Assembly (NCBI RefSeq): GCF_000980895.1
Contig: NZ_LAZX01000094.1
Span: 372,001-436,000, forward strand
DNA from: Sphingomonas sp. Ag1
GTDB lineage: Bacteria > Pseudomonadota > Alphaproteobacteria > Sphingomonadales > Sphingomonadaceae
DNA length: 64,000 nucleotides
Direction: 5' to 3'
The notes under the pieces were generated by a model, which searched no databases, was not told the origin of the DNA, and saw only the letters and a program-made list of their open reading frames with translations. Made by a program: the position numbers and the translations under genes. The stretch's first letter is position 1. Every line of letters starts with the position of its first letter. This document shows positions 51,574-61,623 of this stretch, piece by piece.

Positions 51574-52061
51574 TCCTCGTCAGACCCGCTGTTCTCGTCC
51601 GCCAGGTTCAGCGCGCGAGCCGGCTGGATGGTGGACACCGCATGTTTGTAGACCAGCTGCGACGTGCCATCGCGCTGAAGCAGCATGCAGAACAAGTCAA
51701 AGGCGGCGATCTGGCCTTGCAGCATCACGCCGTTGACCAGGAACATCGTTACCGAATCCTCGGAGCGACGCACCGCGTTGAGGAAAATCTCCTGCAGCAG
51801 CGGCTGCTTCTTGGTCGATTCGCCCAGCTGATCGACGATTGCGGCCACATCGATCTGCGCGCCCGGCATGATCGTGGAAATCGCGTGCTTGTAGATGAGC
51901 TGGCTCTGTCCGTCGCGGCGCAGGAGGACCGAGAAATTGTCGAACCAGGTGACAATGCCCTGAAGCTTGACGCCCTTCACGAGGAAAAGCGTGACCGGGG
52001 TCTTCGACTTGCGCAGGGCGTTGAGGAAGAGATCTTGAAGAGAGCTTTGCTTATCGGCCAT
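51570..52061 (-). CDS. hfq: Tandem-domain RNA chaperone Hfq
   Basis: The 163-aa protein contains two complete Hfq (Sm) domains in one chain: residues about 5-66 and 86-147. The Sm2 motif YKH occurs twice (57-59 and 138-140), as do [18 protein letters not shown] and [16 protein letters not shown]. Domain 2 differs at the distal face (VNGVMLQG against VKGVKLQG in domain 1) and at the rim (RRSEDS against RKSKTP). The C-terminus is short and acidic. A single-domain Hfq is 65-100 aa, so this is a true fusion. The start is ATG 52061; the longer frame is rejected. Three chains could form a pseudo-hexamer. Confidence 0.97.
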   Translation of the reverse strand: MADKQSSLQDLFLNALRKSKTPVTLFLVKGVKLQGIVTWFDNFSVLLRRDGQSQLIYKHAISTIMPGAQIDVAAIVDQLGESTKKQPLLQEIFLNAVRRSEDSVTMFLVNGVMLQGQIAAFDLFCMLLQRDGTSQLVYKHAVSTIQPARALNLADENSGSDED

Positions 52062-52187
52062 CGTTCGATGCCCTTTCGTTTTTTTGGCGAGGTTTTCCCC
52101 GCGATGCGCCGGTGCCCGGCGTCGGATGCGGCCCAAACGGCACGCTTCGCCCTATGTAGGGAGCCGCCCGATACTGGTCCAGATCGA

Positions 52188-53555
52188 TCAATCCTCGCGC
52201 GTGTCCGTAATCCCCAGCAGCTTCAGCTTGCGGTGCAATGCGGAGCGCTCCATTCCGATGAAGGTCGCCGTCCGCGAAATGTTGCCCGAGAACCGGCGGA
52301 TCTGCACCTTCAGATATTCCCGCTCGAACGTCTCACGTGCTTCGCGCAACGGCGCGCCCATGATCGTGTTCGCACCGCCGCCCCCCTGATCGCCGAGCAC
52401 CTCCCCAGGTAACAGGTCGACATCGATCCGCGCGATGCGATCGCCCGGGGCAAGGATGATGGTCCGCTCGACGACGTTGCGCAGCTGCCGCACGTTGCCC
52501 GGCCAATCATAGGATTGCAGCGCCACCATCGCGTCGGTTGCGACTTCCGGCGTCGTAACCCGGCGCTGTGCCGCATAATGCGCGACGAAATGCTCCACCA
52601 GCGCGGGGATGTCCTCGCGCCGCTCCGCCAGCGACGGGATGACGACCGGCACCACGTTCAGCCGGTAATAGAGATCCTCGCGGAAGCGCCCATCGGCGAT
52701 CTCCTGCGTCAGATCCCGGCCGGTCGCCGACACCACCCGCACGTCGACCTTCACCACGCGCGTCCCGCCGACCCGCGTGAAGCTCTGATCCGTCAGCACC
52801 CGCAGGATCCGCCCTTGCGTCGTGATCGGCATGTCAGCGATCTCGTCGAGGAACAGCGTGCCGCCATGGGCCTGCTCCAAGAGACCGGGTCGAACGAGAT
52901 CGCCCCCCTCCTCCACGCCGAACAATTCCTCCTCGACACGTTCGGGCGTCATGTTGGCGGCACTGACCACAACGAAGGGCGCTGCGGCTCGCTGGCTCCA
53001 GCCGTGGAGGAGCCGCGCTGCCACTTCCTTGCCGACACCCGCGGGGCCGACGATCATCACTCGGCTCCCGGTCGCCGCCACGCGCTTCAACGTGGCGCGG
53101 ACGGCATTGATCGCGCTGGAGCTGCCCGTCAGGTCGGTATCGCTGCCGGCGGAGGCGCGAAGATTTGCCACTTCGCGGCGCAGACGCTCGGTTTCGGTTG
53201 CCCGCTCCACCATCAGCAGCAGGCGTTCGGCCTGAAACGGCTTTTCGATGAAGTCGGCCGCACCCTGCCGGATCGCTGCCACGGCCGTGTCGAGATTGCC
53301 ATGGCCCGAGATGACGAGGACCGGGATCGAGGAGTCCCGCCGCTTGATCTCGGCGAGTAGTTCCAGGCCGTCGAGACGCGAGCCTTGAAGCCACACGTCA
53401 AGCAGGACCAGGCTGGGGCGGCGCGCAGAGATCGCTTCCAGCGCGGCATCGCTGTCCGCCGCGGTGCGGGTGTCATACCCCTCGTCCTCGAGCACACCGG
53501 ATACGAGTTCGCGGATATCGAGTTCATCGTCGACGACAAGGATGTCTAACGCCAT
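52188..53555 (-). CDS. ntrX: Response regulator NtrX
   Basis: The 455-aa protein has a receiver domain (residues 1-120, phospho-acceptor Asp53 in LLDVWLQG), an AAA+ domain (Walker A GPAGVGKE near 168) and a C-terminal Fis-type helix-turn-helix (ISRTATFIGMERSALHRKL). The sigma-54 contact motif GAFTGA is absent: ELFGVEEGGDLVRPGLLE stands in its place. This fits NtrX proteins that regulate without sigma-54. NtrY, its sensor kinase, is encoded 3 bp upstream. The targets are probably nitrogen, redox and envelope genes. Confidence 0.95.
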   Translation of the reverse strand: MALDILVVDDELDIRELVSGVLEDEGYDTRTAADSDAALEAISARRPSLVLLDVWLQGSRLDGLELLAEIKRRDSSIPVLVISGHGNLDTAVAAIRQGAADFIEKPFQAERLLLMVERATETERLRREVANLRASAGSDTDLTGSSSAINAVRATLKRVAATGSRVMIVGPAGVGKEVAARLLHGWSQRAAAPFVVVSAANMTPERVEEELFGVEEGGDLVRPGLLEQAHGGTLFLDEIADMPITTQGRILRVLTDQSFTRVGGTRVVKVDVRVVSATGRDLTQEIADGRFREDLYYRLNVVPVVIPSLAERREDIPALVEHFVAHYAAQRRVTTPEVATDAMVALQSYDWPGNVRQLRNVVERTIILAPGDRIARIDVDLLPGEVLGDQGGGGANTIMGAPLREARETFEREYLKVQIRRFSGNISRTATFIGMERSALHRKLKLLGITDTRED

Positions 53556-53558
53556 GGC

Positions 53559-55799
53559 TTATGCGGTCCGATTGCGAGTCAGGGCGGCGAAACTGCCGCC
53601 TTCGGTCTCAGATTGATCGTCTTCTCGTCCGGCGACGCCGGCCAGCATGACCACGTCAAAGGTCATGGTCACCAGCGTGCCGCCCTCGGGACGGTCGGTG
53701 AAGGTGATGGTTCCGAAATGTTCCTCCACGATTTTCTTCACGATGGCGAGGCCGAGGCCAGTGCCGCGCGCGCGGGTGGTCATATACGGCTCGACGATAC
53801 GATCGCGCTCAGGGGGCAGCCCAATGCCGTCGTCAGCGACGGTGATCACTGCACGGCCATCCTCTTGCGTCAGGGTCATCAGGATCGTGCCCTCCCCTCG
53901 CCCGGTCGCTTCGATCGCCTCTACCGCGTTCTTCACGATATTGGTCAGCGCCTGTCCGACCTGGCGGCGATCACAGACGAGGACCGGTCCCGGTTCGTCA
54001 TGTCGCATCTCGAAGCGGATGCCCGCATGCGCGACCTCGTGCAGGAACATCGTTTGACGCGCGACGTCGACCAGCGACTCTTCACGAAACACCGGCTTGG
54101 GCATCCGCGCGAAGGACGAGAATTCGTCGACCATGCGGCGCAGATCGCCGACCTGCCGCACGATCGTCTCGGTCAGCCGGCTGAATGTCGTGTCCCCTTC
54201 CTCCACCTTGGCGCCATAACGGCGCTGCAGGCGCTCGGCAGCCAATTGGATCGGGGTCAGCGGGTTCTTGATCTCGTGCGCAATACGCCGCGCGACATCC
54301 GACCACGCCGCGCGGCGCTGGTCCAGCAACTGCTGAGTGATGTCGTCGAAGGTCAGGATCGGGCCGGTTGGAACACGGGCGATCCGTACAGCCAGCGTGC
54401 GCGCCTCGCCGGCCGCTGCCAGCTGAATGATCGCCTCCCGCGCTGTCCCGTCGAGCAACGCTGCCAGTTCCGGCGCGACGACGGACAGCGGCATGCCGAT
54501 CGGTGGATCGCTGAGACCCAGCAGCATCTGCGCCGAATTGTTGATCAGCCGGATCGTCCGATCAGGCGCGATCGAAATGACGCCAGCGGAGACCCCCGAC
54601 ATAACGGCCTCGATCAGCGAGCGACGGCTGTCGAGTTGGGCGTTCGCGGTAACCAGCGCCGTATTCTGCTCCTCGATGCGCTCTGTCATGCGGTTGAACG
54701 CGTTCGACAAAGTGCCAACCTCGTCCCGCTCTTGCGTTTCGGGCACACGCGCAGTCAGGTCGCCGCCTTCCACCCGCCGCGCCGCGTTGACGAGTTCCGC
54801 GACCGGGCGGACCAGCCGGTCCGCGACGGCCAGCGCGATCCATACCGCGACCCCGACGATCAACAGCGACAGCAGGAGCAGCGCAGCGTTGAAGCGCAGT
54901 TGCAGCGTGCGGGCGCGCACCAGAAGCTGGCGATAATTGGCCAGTGCGGCCTCGGCCCGCTCGGTCTGGGTGGTCATTTCCTTCGGGTTGGTCACGCGTG
55001 CTGCGTAGAGATACACGCGGCTCGACCCCGGCAGCCGCGTCACCGTCTGTATCCGGTCGCCCGTCACTGTCACTACACTGCGCTGACCGCGCGCCAACTT
55101 TCGTACCGCCTCTGCCGACACCTGACGTGCCAGATCCAGGTCATAGGGGTTGACGAAAGCGAGCGTCTGCAACTCGCCATTCGGTGCCACCTGGAACAGC
55201 AACGCCTCGGACAGGCTGCGGAAATAGGTTTGCTGGAACAGGAACGCGCGGAATTGGGGGTCCTCGATCGGCCGCTCGTTCAGTTCGGTCGAGATATCGC
55301 TCGCCATCGTGACGGTGGCTTCTTCCCACCGCTGGAGGATCTGGTTGTAGGAGGTGCGGGTCAGCGTCGTCGCGTTCTCGAACACCGCACGCGCGCGGTC
55401 CGAATACCAGAATTGCACGCCATATTGGAACAACAGGGAGGCCGCGATGGTGACGAGTACCATCGGCACAGCGGCAACGATCGAGAAGAGCGCGACGAGG
55501 CGGACGTGAAGCCGCCCCTCGCCGCCAACCGGCGAGCGCGCCGCGCGGCGGCGTGCGATCCGGCGCCCCAGCAGCATCATCAACGCCACGCCGGGGACAA
55601 GATTGGCGACCAGCAACAGTGCCACAACCGCAGGCGCGATCAGCCCCTCCGGACGGCCCGTGTGGGCCACGACGACATACGTCGCGAACGCTATGCCGAT
55701 GGCAATCGCAAGAACGCCGATCTCGACCGCAGGCGTTACGCTCCAGCGGCGCGGCAGGGCGACCAGGTCGGTTGTTCGAGGTGCCGTGCCGGCAGTCAT
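53559..55799 (-). CDS. ntrY: Sensor histidine kinase NtrY
   Basis: The membrane-bound kinase of about 746 residues has N-terminal hydrophobic helices, a periplasmic region, a further membrane segment, a HAMP domain (RPVAELVNAARRVEGGDL), a PAS domain and the catalytic core. The H-box is RRIAHEIKNPLTPIQ, and N-, G1- and G2-boxes (NIVKNAVEAIEA, DDGIGLPPE, GTGLGLAIVKK) are intact. GTG 55838 would add 13 residues; ATG 55799 is preferred. It probably phosphorylates NtrX, encoded next to it, and may cross-talk with NtrC. Confidence 0.95.
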   Translation of the reverse strand: MTAGTAPRTTDLVALPRRWSVTPAVEIGVLAIAIGIAFATYVVVAHTGRPEGLIAPAVVALLLVANLVPGVALMMLLGRRIARRRAARSPVGGEGRLHVRLVALFSIVAAVPMVLVTIAASLLFQYGVQFWYSDRARAVFENATTLTRTSYNQILQRWEEATVTMASDISTELNERPIEDPQFRAFLFQQTYFRSLSEALLFQVAPNGELQTLAFVNPYDLDLARQVSAEAVRKLARGQRSVVTVTGDRIQTVTRLPGSSRVYLYAARVTNPKEMTTQTERAEAALANYRQLLVRARTLQLRFNAALLLLSLLIVGVAVWIALAVADRLVRPVAELVNAARRVEGGDLTARVPETQERDEVGTLSNAFNRMTERIEEQNTALVTANAQLDSRRSLIEAVMSGVSAGVISIAPDRTIRLINNSAQMLLGLSDPPIGMPLSVVAPELAALLDGTAREAIIQLAAAGEARTLAVRIARVPTGPILTFDDITQQLLDQRRAAWSDVARRIAHEIKNPLTPIQLAAERLQRRYGAKVEEGDTTFSRLTETIVRQVGDLRRMVDEFSSFARMPKPVFREESLVDVARQTMFLHEVAHAGIRFEMRHDEPGPVLVCDRRQVGQALTNIVKNAVEAIEATGRGEGTILMTLTQEDGRAVITVADDGIGLPPERDRIVEPYMTTRARGTGLGLAIVKKIVEEHFGTITFTDRPEGGTLVTMTFDVVMLAGVAGREDDQSETEGGSFAALTRNRTA

Positions 55800-55851
55800 C
55801 CCGGTAACGCTACAACAAGAGTGTTGCAGAGAAAACACATAATACGTGCGT

Positions 55852-57300
55852 TCACCGCGCCTCTGGTGCGGGTGGGCGGGCGGCGGGATCTATCCCAAGC
55901 GTATCCAGCCGTTTTCTCAGGGTGTTCCGGTTCAATCCGATCGCCCGAGCGGCGCGGAGTTGATTGCCACCGTGGCGAGCCAGCATCACCTCGATCAAGG
56001 GACGCTCCACCTCGGCCAGCAGCCGGTCATAGAGCGTCCCATCGTCCAGCGCCCTCGGATCACAGCGGGCCAGCCGTTCGATGAAGGCGCGGACCGCAGC
56101 CTCCAGCCCGAGATCGGCAGGCAGCGAGACTGCCTGCCCCCCGCCCTGCCCCAGCATGGCCGCGATTTCGCCCGCCGAAATCCTCTCGTCCCGTGACAGC
56201 GCCGCCAGGCGTCGCATCAGGTTTTCGAGCTGGCGGACATTGCCCGGCCAGTCATGCTCAGCCAGCGATGTCACCGCGTCATCATCGAGGACCTTGCGCG
56301 GCAAGCCTGCGTCCGCTGCGCGCTCGAGAAAATGGCGGGCCAGGATCGCAATGTCCTCGCGCCGCTCGCGTAGCGCGGGAAGATCGATCGGAACGACGTT
56401 CAGGCGGTAATAGAGGTCTTCGCGAAACTGCCCGTTGGCAACGGCCTGCTGGAGCGCGCGATTGGTGGCCGCGACGATCCGGACGTCGGCGCGCATGATC
56501 CGCGCACCGCCCACCGTCGTGAACTCGCCGGACTGAAGCACGCGCAGCAATCGCGTCTGCGCCTCGATCGGCATGTCGCCAATCTCATCAAGGAACAATG
56601 TGCCCCCCGCGGCCTGTTCGAACCGCCCCGCCGTGCGCTGCGCCGCGCCTGTGAACGCGCCGCGTTCATACCCGAACAGCTCCGCCTCGATCAGGTCCCG
56701 CGGGATTGCAGCCATGTTGATCGCCACGAAGGGCGCGGAACGGCGCGGTCCCAAGTCGTGGATGGCGCGCGCAACCAACTCCTTGCCCGTCCCCGACTCA
56801 CCGGAAATGAGAACCGTCAGGTCATTCGAGACGACTCGGGCAATGACGCGGTAAACCTCCTGCATCGCCGGCGAACGGCCGATCAGCGGCAGGCTGGCGT
56901 CCTCCCCGTCCTCGCTGCGCGGTGCAAGCTCGCGACGACGAGCCAGAGCGGCTGCGACGGTGCGAGTCAGCGTTTCGAGATCGAAGGGCTTCGGCAGGTA
57001 ATCATAGGCGCCAGCCTCGTTCGCGCGGACAGCGGTGGTCAGCGTGTTGCGGGCGGAGAGAACGATGACGGGAAGGTTCGGCAACTCGCGGGACAGGCGC
57101 TCGGTCACGTCGATGCCATCGCCATCGGGCAGCACCACGTCGGTCAGCAGAACATCCGGCCGGCCGGCGGCGAGTTCGCGGTCCAGGTCGGCGATGTTCG
57201 ACGCGGTGCGCACATTATGACCAGCACGTCGCAGCGCCTGGGCCACGACCACCCGGATCGCGTCATCATCATCAACCAGCAGGATCGCGCCGCCCGCCAT
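55852..57300 (-). CDS. ntrC: Nitrogen regulation protein NR(I), NtrC
   Basis: The 482-aa sigma-54 activator has a receiver domain (phospho-acceptor Asp54), a complete AAA+ domain with GESGTGKE (167-174), GAFTGA (214-219) and the GTLFLDEIGDMP Walker B region, and a Fis-type helix-turn-helix at the end (RAARAIGLNRNTLRKRL). Unlike the neighbouring NtrX it keeps all sigma-54 contact residues. It activates glnA and other nitrogen genes when phosphorylated by NtrB, whose gene overlaps by 1 bp. Confidence 0.97.
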   Translation of the reverse strand: MAGGAILLVDDDDAIRVVVAQALRRAGHNVRTASNIADLDRELAAGRPDVLLTDVVLPDGDGIDVTERLSRELPNLPVIVLSARNTLTTAVRANEAGAYDYLPKPFDLETLTRTVAAALARRRELAPRSEDGEDASLPLIGRSPAMQEVYRVIARVVSNDLTVLISGESGTGKELVARAIHDLGPRRSAPFVAINMAAIPRDLIEAELFGYERGAFTGAAQRTAGRFEQAAGGTLFLDEIGDMPIEAQTRLLRVLQSGEFTTVGGARIMRADVRIVAATNRALQQAVANGQFREDLYYRLNVVPIDLPALRERREDIAILARHFLERAADAGLPRKVLDDDAVTSLAEHDWPGNVRQLENLMRRLAALSRDERISAGEIAAMLGQGGGQAVSLPADLGLEAAVRAFIERLARCDPRALDDGTLYDRLLAEVERPLIEVMLARHGGNQLRAARAIGLNRNTLRKRLDTLGIDPAARPPAPEAR

Positions 57301-58361
57301 CAGTCGGGGGCCCGCTGCAGCAGGATCCGGAACACCGTCTCGTTCGGTATGCCTTCACGCGAATATTGGACGATCCCGCCCATATCCCGGACCAGCTTGT
57401 CGACCAGCGCGAGGCCCAAGCCCTTCCCCTCCGGACGGCTGGACACGAACGGATCGAACAAATGCTCGGCAATATCCTCGGGCGCCCCCGGACCGCTATC
57501 GATCACGCAGATCTCGATGGGCAATGGCGTGCGCGGGCGGCCCGGCGCAGGGGCAACCGACATGCCGAGCCGGAACGAGGTGGTCAGCGTGATCCGCCGC
57601 TCGCCGATCGGGCCAAGGGCGGTGGCCGCATTCTTCATCAGGTTGAGCAGGACCTGCAACAAGGCATCGCGATTTGCGAGCGCCGGGGGGAGCGACGGAT
57701 CGAAGCGCTCCTCGATCGTGATCCCCCGGGCAAACCCGGCACTTGCCGCATCGCGCGCGTGCGCCAGCAACGGATAGATGTTGAGCGGCTCCACGGCGAG
57801 CGGACGCGTGTCGGTGAAATCCTCCATCCGGTCGATCAGCGCCGTCACCCGATCGACCTCATCGATCACCAGGCGGGTCAGTTCAGCCGGCTCCGCACCA
57901 TCCGCGATCAGCTGCGCTGCGCCGCGGATGCTCGACAAGGGGTTCTTGATCTCATGCGCCAGCATGGCCGCCGCCCCGACCGCTGAGCGCGCGGCCGCGG
58001 CGCGATCGGCGGATACGCCCAGGCGCCGGGATGTCGCGGCATTATGGAGCGTGATGACCCGCCAGCCGGGCTGGTCCAGCAATTCCGTCGCCGCCAGATC
58101 AACGCGCAGCCGCTGGCCGCGTGCCGTCGTCAACGCGAGGTCAAAGGCCGCGAATGCCCTTCCCTCCTGCCCGTCCACCTCATCCGGCAATGGCAGTACG
58201 TCGCCGAGCGCCCGCCCCCTCATCGCCCGTTCGGAAAGGTTGAGGAGCAACTCGCACTCGGCATTAGCCTGTGCGATCCTGGTCTCCGGGTCCACGACCA
58301 TCACGGCGACTGGCAAGGCTGCCAACAGATCGGCCGGATCGGGACCGCGCCGCGCCTGCAT
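57300..58361 (-). CDS. ntrB: Nitrogen regulation sensor kinase NR(II), NtrB
   Basis: The 353-aa cytoplasmic kinase/phosphatase has a PAS domain (about 10-110) and the kinase core. The phospho-acceptor is His136 in LAHEIKNPLSSIRGAA. N-box (NLMKNAATAL), G1 (DSGPGAPE) and G2 (GKGLGLAL) are intact. It controls NtrC in response to PII proteins. ATG 58361 shares one base with the dusB stop; the upstream frame to 58490 is within dusB and is rejected. Confidence 0.96.
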   Translation of the reverse strand: MQARRGPDPADLLAALPVAVMVVDPETRIAQANAECELLLNLSERAMRGRALGDVLPLPDEVDGQEGRAFAAFDLALTTARGQRLRVDLAATELLDQPGWRVITLHNAATSRRLGVSADRAAAARSAVGAAAMLAHEIKNPLSSIRGAAQLIADGAEPAELTRLVIDEVDRVTALIDRMEDFTDTRPLAVEPLNIYPLLAHARDAASAGFARGITIEERFDPSLPPALANRDALLQVLLNLMKNAATALGPIGERRITLTTSFRLGMSVAPAPGRPRTPLPIEICVIDSGPGAPEDIAEHLFDPFVSSRPEGKGLGLALVDKLVRDMGGIVQYSREGIPNETVFRILLQRAPD

Positions 58362-59359
58362 CAGGCAGCGGCGTTCAGGCGATATGGCGCGTAGAATTCT
58401 GCCAGCATGGCGAGCACGCGCTGCGCATCGGCCTGCTGGTTCACCGCGTTGCGGAACTCGGCAGAACCGTGGATTCCCTTGGTGTACCAACCGATATGCT
58501 TGCGCGCCATGTTGACGCCAGTCACCGTGCCATAGTGACTCAGCATTGCCTCATAATGCTCTACGATCACGCGATATTGTTCGTCGAGCGACGGGTCCGC
58601 ACGCGGCGTTCTGCCCGCCAGCGCATCCATCACCTGCCCGAGCAGCCAGGGACGACCATAAGCACCACGCCCGATCATCACACCATCGGCACCGGACTGG
58701 TCCAGCGCCGCCTCTGCATCGGCGATTGAGCAGATGTCGCCATTGACGATCACGGGCAGTTCGATCGCGTCCTTCACCTGCCGGACGAAGCTCCAGTCGG
58801 CGGAGCCCTTGTACATCTGGTTCCGGGTACGGCCGTGAACCGTGATCATCTTCGCGCCGAGATCCTGCGCAATGCGGGCAAGCTCTGGCGCGTTCAGACT
58901 GTCGTGGCACCAACCCATGCGCATCTTCACCGTCACCGGCGCCGACACGGCCTTCACCACCGCGTCGATGATCGCGCCCGCGTTCTTCAGATCACGCATC
59001 AGCGCAGATCCCGCATCCCCGCTGGTGACCTTGCGCACGGGGCAGCCCATGTTGATGTCGATGATCGCGGCGCCCTTTTCCTCCGCGAGCTTGGCCGCCT
59101 CCGCCATTTCATAGGGCGTGCAACCGACCAGCTGCATCGAGACTGGCTCTTCGGACAGATGCCACGCCGCCTTCTGAATCGACTGCCGCGTCTCGCGGAT
59201 CGCCGCCTGGCTGGCGATCATCTCGGTCACGTTCAGGCCCGACCCATAGCGCCGCACCAGCGTCCGGAACGGCTGATCAGTGACGCCAGTCATCGGCGCG
59301 AGCACGACCGGCTCGTCGATCCGCACGGGTCCGATCTGGATAGGGGCGAGCTTACGCAT
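58361..59359 (-). CDS. dusB: tRNA-dihydrouridine synthase DusB
   Basis: The 332-aa flavoenzyme reduces uridine in the D-loop of tRNA. It has the FMN-binding TIM barrel with [25 protein letters not shown] (catalytic Cys in NMGCP), [11 protein letters not shown] and VNGDI...[12 protein letters not shown]. It is the classical nifR3 gene upstream of ntrBC, and overlaps ntrB by one base. The start is ATG 59359; the frame to 59599 runs across the ispDF start and is rejected. Confidence 0.96.
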   Translation of the reverse strand: MRKLAPIQIGPVRIDEPVVLAPMTGVTDQPFRTLVRRYGSGLNVTEMIASQAAIRETRQSIQKAAWHLSEEPVSMQLVGCTPYEMAEAAKLAEEKGAAIIDINMGCPVRKVTSGDAGSALMRDLKNAGAIIDAVVKAVSAPVTVKMRMGWCHDSLNAPELARIAQDLGAKMITVHGRTRNQMYKGSADWSFVRQVKDAIELPVIVNGDICSIADAEAALDQSGADGVMIGRGAYGRPWLLGQVMDALAGRTPRADPSLDEQYRVIVEHYEAMLSHYGTVTGVNMARKHIGWYTKGIHGSAEFRNAVNQQADAQRVLAMLAEFYAPYRLNAAA

Positions 59360-59441
59360 CAACAGTCTGCCTGAAAAACGGGCAGGTAGGCGATCAACGT
59401 GGCGCTGGCAAGGCGTCGCGCTTCTCGCTAGGCGCCCGCGC

Positions 59442-60566
59442 ATGAAAACCGTCGCCCTGATTGTTGCCGCTGGCAAGGGAGAACGCACTGGTGGCACGCT
59501 GCCCAAGCAATTCGCGCACCTTGCCGGCCGCCCAATGCTCCTGTGGAGCCATGAAGCCTTAGCGGCCCATCCCGCTGTCGACGAGATCGTGCTGGTCATC
59601 GGCGCCGGTCAGGAACAATTGCTAGCCGACTGCCTGCCGAACGCACGCTTTGTACTTGGCGGAGCAACACGGCGCGAGTCGGTGGCGCGCGGACTCGCGG
59701 CAGTGTCGGACGCGGATCGCATCCTTGTGCACGATGCGGCGCGGCCGTTCCTTGCCGCGGATGTCATCGACCGCCTGCTGCGGGCGCTTGAGACAGCAGA
59801 TTGCGCCATCCCCACCCTTCCGGTCACCGACACGATCATATCGATCGACGGTGCGACGCTGCCTCGGGAGCAATTGTCCCGCGTGCAGACGCCGCAAGCC
59901 TTTCGTCGCGCCATCCTCACCCGCGCCCACACCCAATGGGAGGGTGGTGAACCAACCGATGATGCTCAGATGGTCCGGGCGCTTGGCGGATCCGTCGCCA
60001 TGGTGCAGGGCGACGCCATGCTTGAGAAGGTAACCTGGCCCGGTGACCTGGCCTCCGCCGAGGCGCGGATCGGTTGGGAAACGCGGATGGCGACCGGCTT
60101 CGATGTCCATCGCCTGGTCGATGATGCCGACCTGTGGCTTGGCGGCGTCAAGATTCCGTATCATCAGGGGCTTAGCGGCCACAGTGACGCGGACGTCGCA
60201 CTTCACGCGCTGACCGACGCTCTGTTGGGCACCATCGCTGCGGGCGATATCGGGCTTCATTTCCCGCCTAGCGATCCGCAGTGGCGCGGTGCCGAATCCG
60301 GGCAGTTCCTGCGTCATGCGGCCGATCTCATCGCGGCGCGCGGCGGGCAGATCATATTCGTCGATCTGACCATCATGTGCGAAGCGCCTAAAATCGGCCC
60401 GCATCGTTCGGCCATCCAGCATCGTGTCGCGGAACTTCTTGGCCTGCCAACCGATCGCGTGAGTGTGAAAGCGACAACGACCGAGCGGCTGGGCTTCACT
60501 GGTAGAGGCGAAGGCATTGCGGCACAGGCAGCGGCAACCATTCGGCTGCCGGGAGTCGCGCAATGA
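59442..60566 (+). CDS. ispDF: Bifunctional IspD/IspF isoprenoid enzyme
   Basis: The 374-aa fusion carries out steps 3 and 5 of the MEP pathway. Residues 1-215 are IspD (cytidylyltransferase; [23 protein letters not shown]). Residues about 217-374 are IspF (2-C-methyl-erythritol 2,4-cyclodiphosphate synthase; [42 protein letters not shown]). The fusion is typical of alphaproteobacteria. ATG 59442 is the start; the frame to 59280 overlaps dusB and is rejected. Confidence 0.97.
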   Translation: MKTVALIVAAGKGERTGGTLPKQFAHLAGRPMLLWSHEALAAHPAVDEIVLVIGAGQEQLLADCLPNARFVLGGATRRESVARGLAAVSDADRILVHDAARPFLAADVIDRLLRALETADCAIPTLPVTDTIISIDGATLPREQLSRVQTPQAFRRAILTRAHTQWEGGEPTDDAQMVRALGGSVAMVQGDAMLEKVTWPGDLASAEARIGWETRMATGFDVHRLVDDADLWLGGVKIPYHQGLSGHSDADVALHALTDALLGTIAAGDIGLHFPPSDPQWRGAESGQFLRHAADLIAARGGQIIFVDLTIMCEAPKIGPHRSAIQHRVAELLGLPTDRVSVKATTTERLGFTGRGEGIAAQAAATIRLPGVAQ

Positions 60567-61102
60567 GGCGTTTCAGCTACCTGTGCGCCGCCACCCTGGC
60601 GGCGGTTGCCGTACCGACCACCGCGCTGGCGCAGACGCCGTGCCTGAATGCAGCCGAAGCAGAGGCGGTTGCAGCGGTCACGTTTCCGGACATCATCCTG
60701 GAAACCGGGCGTGTCTGTACCGCGCTTCCTGCCACAAGCATCGTACGACGTACCTCCGGCCCGTTCCTTGCGCGCTATCAGGCCGAGGCGGATCGCGCCT
60801 GGCCGACGGCGCGTCAGGCGATTGCGAAGCTGAGCGATCCGCGTGTCTCCATGTTGCTCCTTCAGTCGGACTACGCGCGCCCGCTGATCACCTCCCTGAT
60901 CGCACCGATGGTCGTCGGGCAGATCCAGCAGAGCGATTGCGGCACGATCGACCGGATCGTCACGCTGCTGGAGCCCCTTCCCGCGCGCAACACCGCTGGC
61001 ATCGTTGTCGCAACGATTCAGCATCTGAAGGCGGAAAAGGCGCGGGGCACAGCCTCTGTGGCCAACGTTCCCGATCTGCCGGTCTGCACGGCGAAACGAT
61101 GA
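60563..61102 (+). CDS. Secreted cysteine-containing protein of unknown function
   Basis: The 179-aa protein starts inside the ispDF stop (ATGA). It has a signal peptide ending TTALAQ (about residue 24). The mature part is mainly alpha-helical and has four cysteines (in TPCLN, GRVCTAL, QSDCGTI and LPVCTAKR), suggesting two disulfides in the periplasm. No family was recognised. It overlaps pncC by ATGA, so it is read between an isoprenoid gene and an NMN amidase gene, but that gives no clue to its role. Confidence 0.8.
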   Translation: MRRFSYLCAATLAAVAVPTTALAQTPCLNAAEAEAVAAVTFPDIILETGRVCTALPATSIVRRTSGPFLARYQAEADRAWPTARQAIAKLSDPRVSMLLLQSDYARPLITSLIAPMVVGQIQQSDCGTIDRIVTLLEPLPARNTAGIVVATIQHLKAEKARGTASVANVPDLPVCTAKR

Positions 61103-61623
61103 GCGACAGCCTGCTCCCCCAGAACCTCGTCGACGCTGCGCAGCGCGTGATCGAGGCCAATCGCGCAAAAGGCCGCCGTATCGCCGTGGCAGAGAGCTGC
61201 ACCGGCGGGCTGGTGGCGGCGGCCCTAACCGAAGTGCCGGGATCCTCCGACGTGCTCGAAGGCTCGATCGTCAGCTACTCCAATGAGGCCAAACAGCGGC
61301 TGCTTCACGTCTCGACCGATGTGCTGGAGACATTTGGCGCGGTGTCGATCGCCACCGCCTGGAGCATGGCACAGGGCGCGCTTGAGGCGACCGGTGCCGA
61401 TGTTGCGGTGGCAATCACCGGCATCGCCGGCCCCGGCGGCGGCTCAGAAAAGAAGCCCGTCGGCACCGTGGTGTTTGCGCGCGCCGAACGCGGCGGCGAT
61501 CCCGCCGACGTGGTCGCCGACAAGCGCGCCTTTGGCGATCTCGGCCGCTCCGGCGTGCGCCTTCAGGCGGCGCTGTGCGCGCTCGACCTGTTGATGCCGC
61601 CGTCGGACGAGCCCTCACCGTAG
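61099..61623 (+). CDS. pncC: Nicotinamide-nucleotide amidohydrolase (short CinA, PncC)
   Basis: The 174-aa protein has only the C-terminal CinA domain, which deamidates NMN in the pyridine nucleotide cycle. The motif [11 protein letters not shown] holds the catalytic Ser (about residue 33). [15 protein letters not shown] and [21 protein letters not shown] follow. The N-terminal COG1058 domain is lacking, as usual in alphaproteobacteria. Its 3' end overlaps ratA on the opposite strand by 61 bp. Confidence 0.93.
   Translation: MSDSLLPQNLVDAAQRVIEANRAKGRRIAVAESCTGGLVAAALTEVPGSSDVLEGSIVSYSNEAKQRLLHVSTDVLETFGAVSIATAWSMAQGALEATGADVAVAITGIAGPGGGSEKKPVGTVVFARAERGGDPADVVADKRAFGDLGRSGVRLQAALCALDLLMPPSDEPSP

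Noticed and set aside
53613-56084. 823-codon open frame on the + strand
   Set aside because: It covers ntrY in antisense and has only Arg/Gln/Asp/His-rich sequence without motifs. ntrY has all kinase motifs on the other strand.
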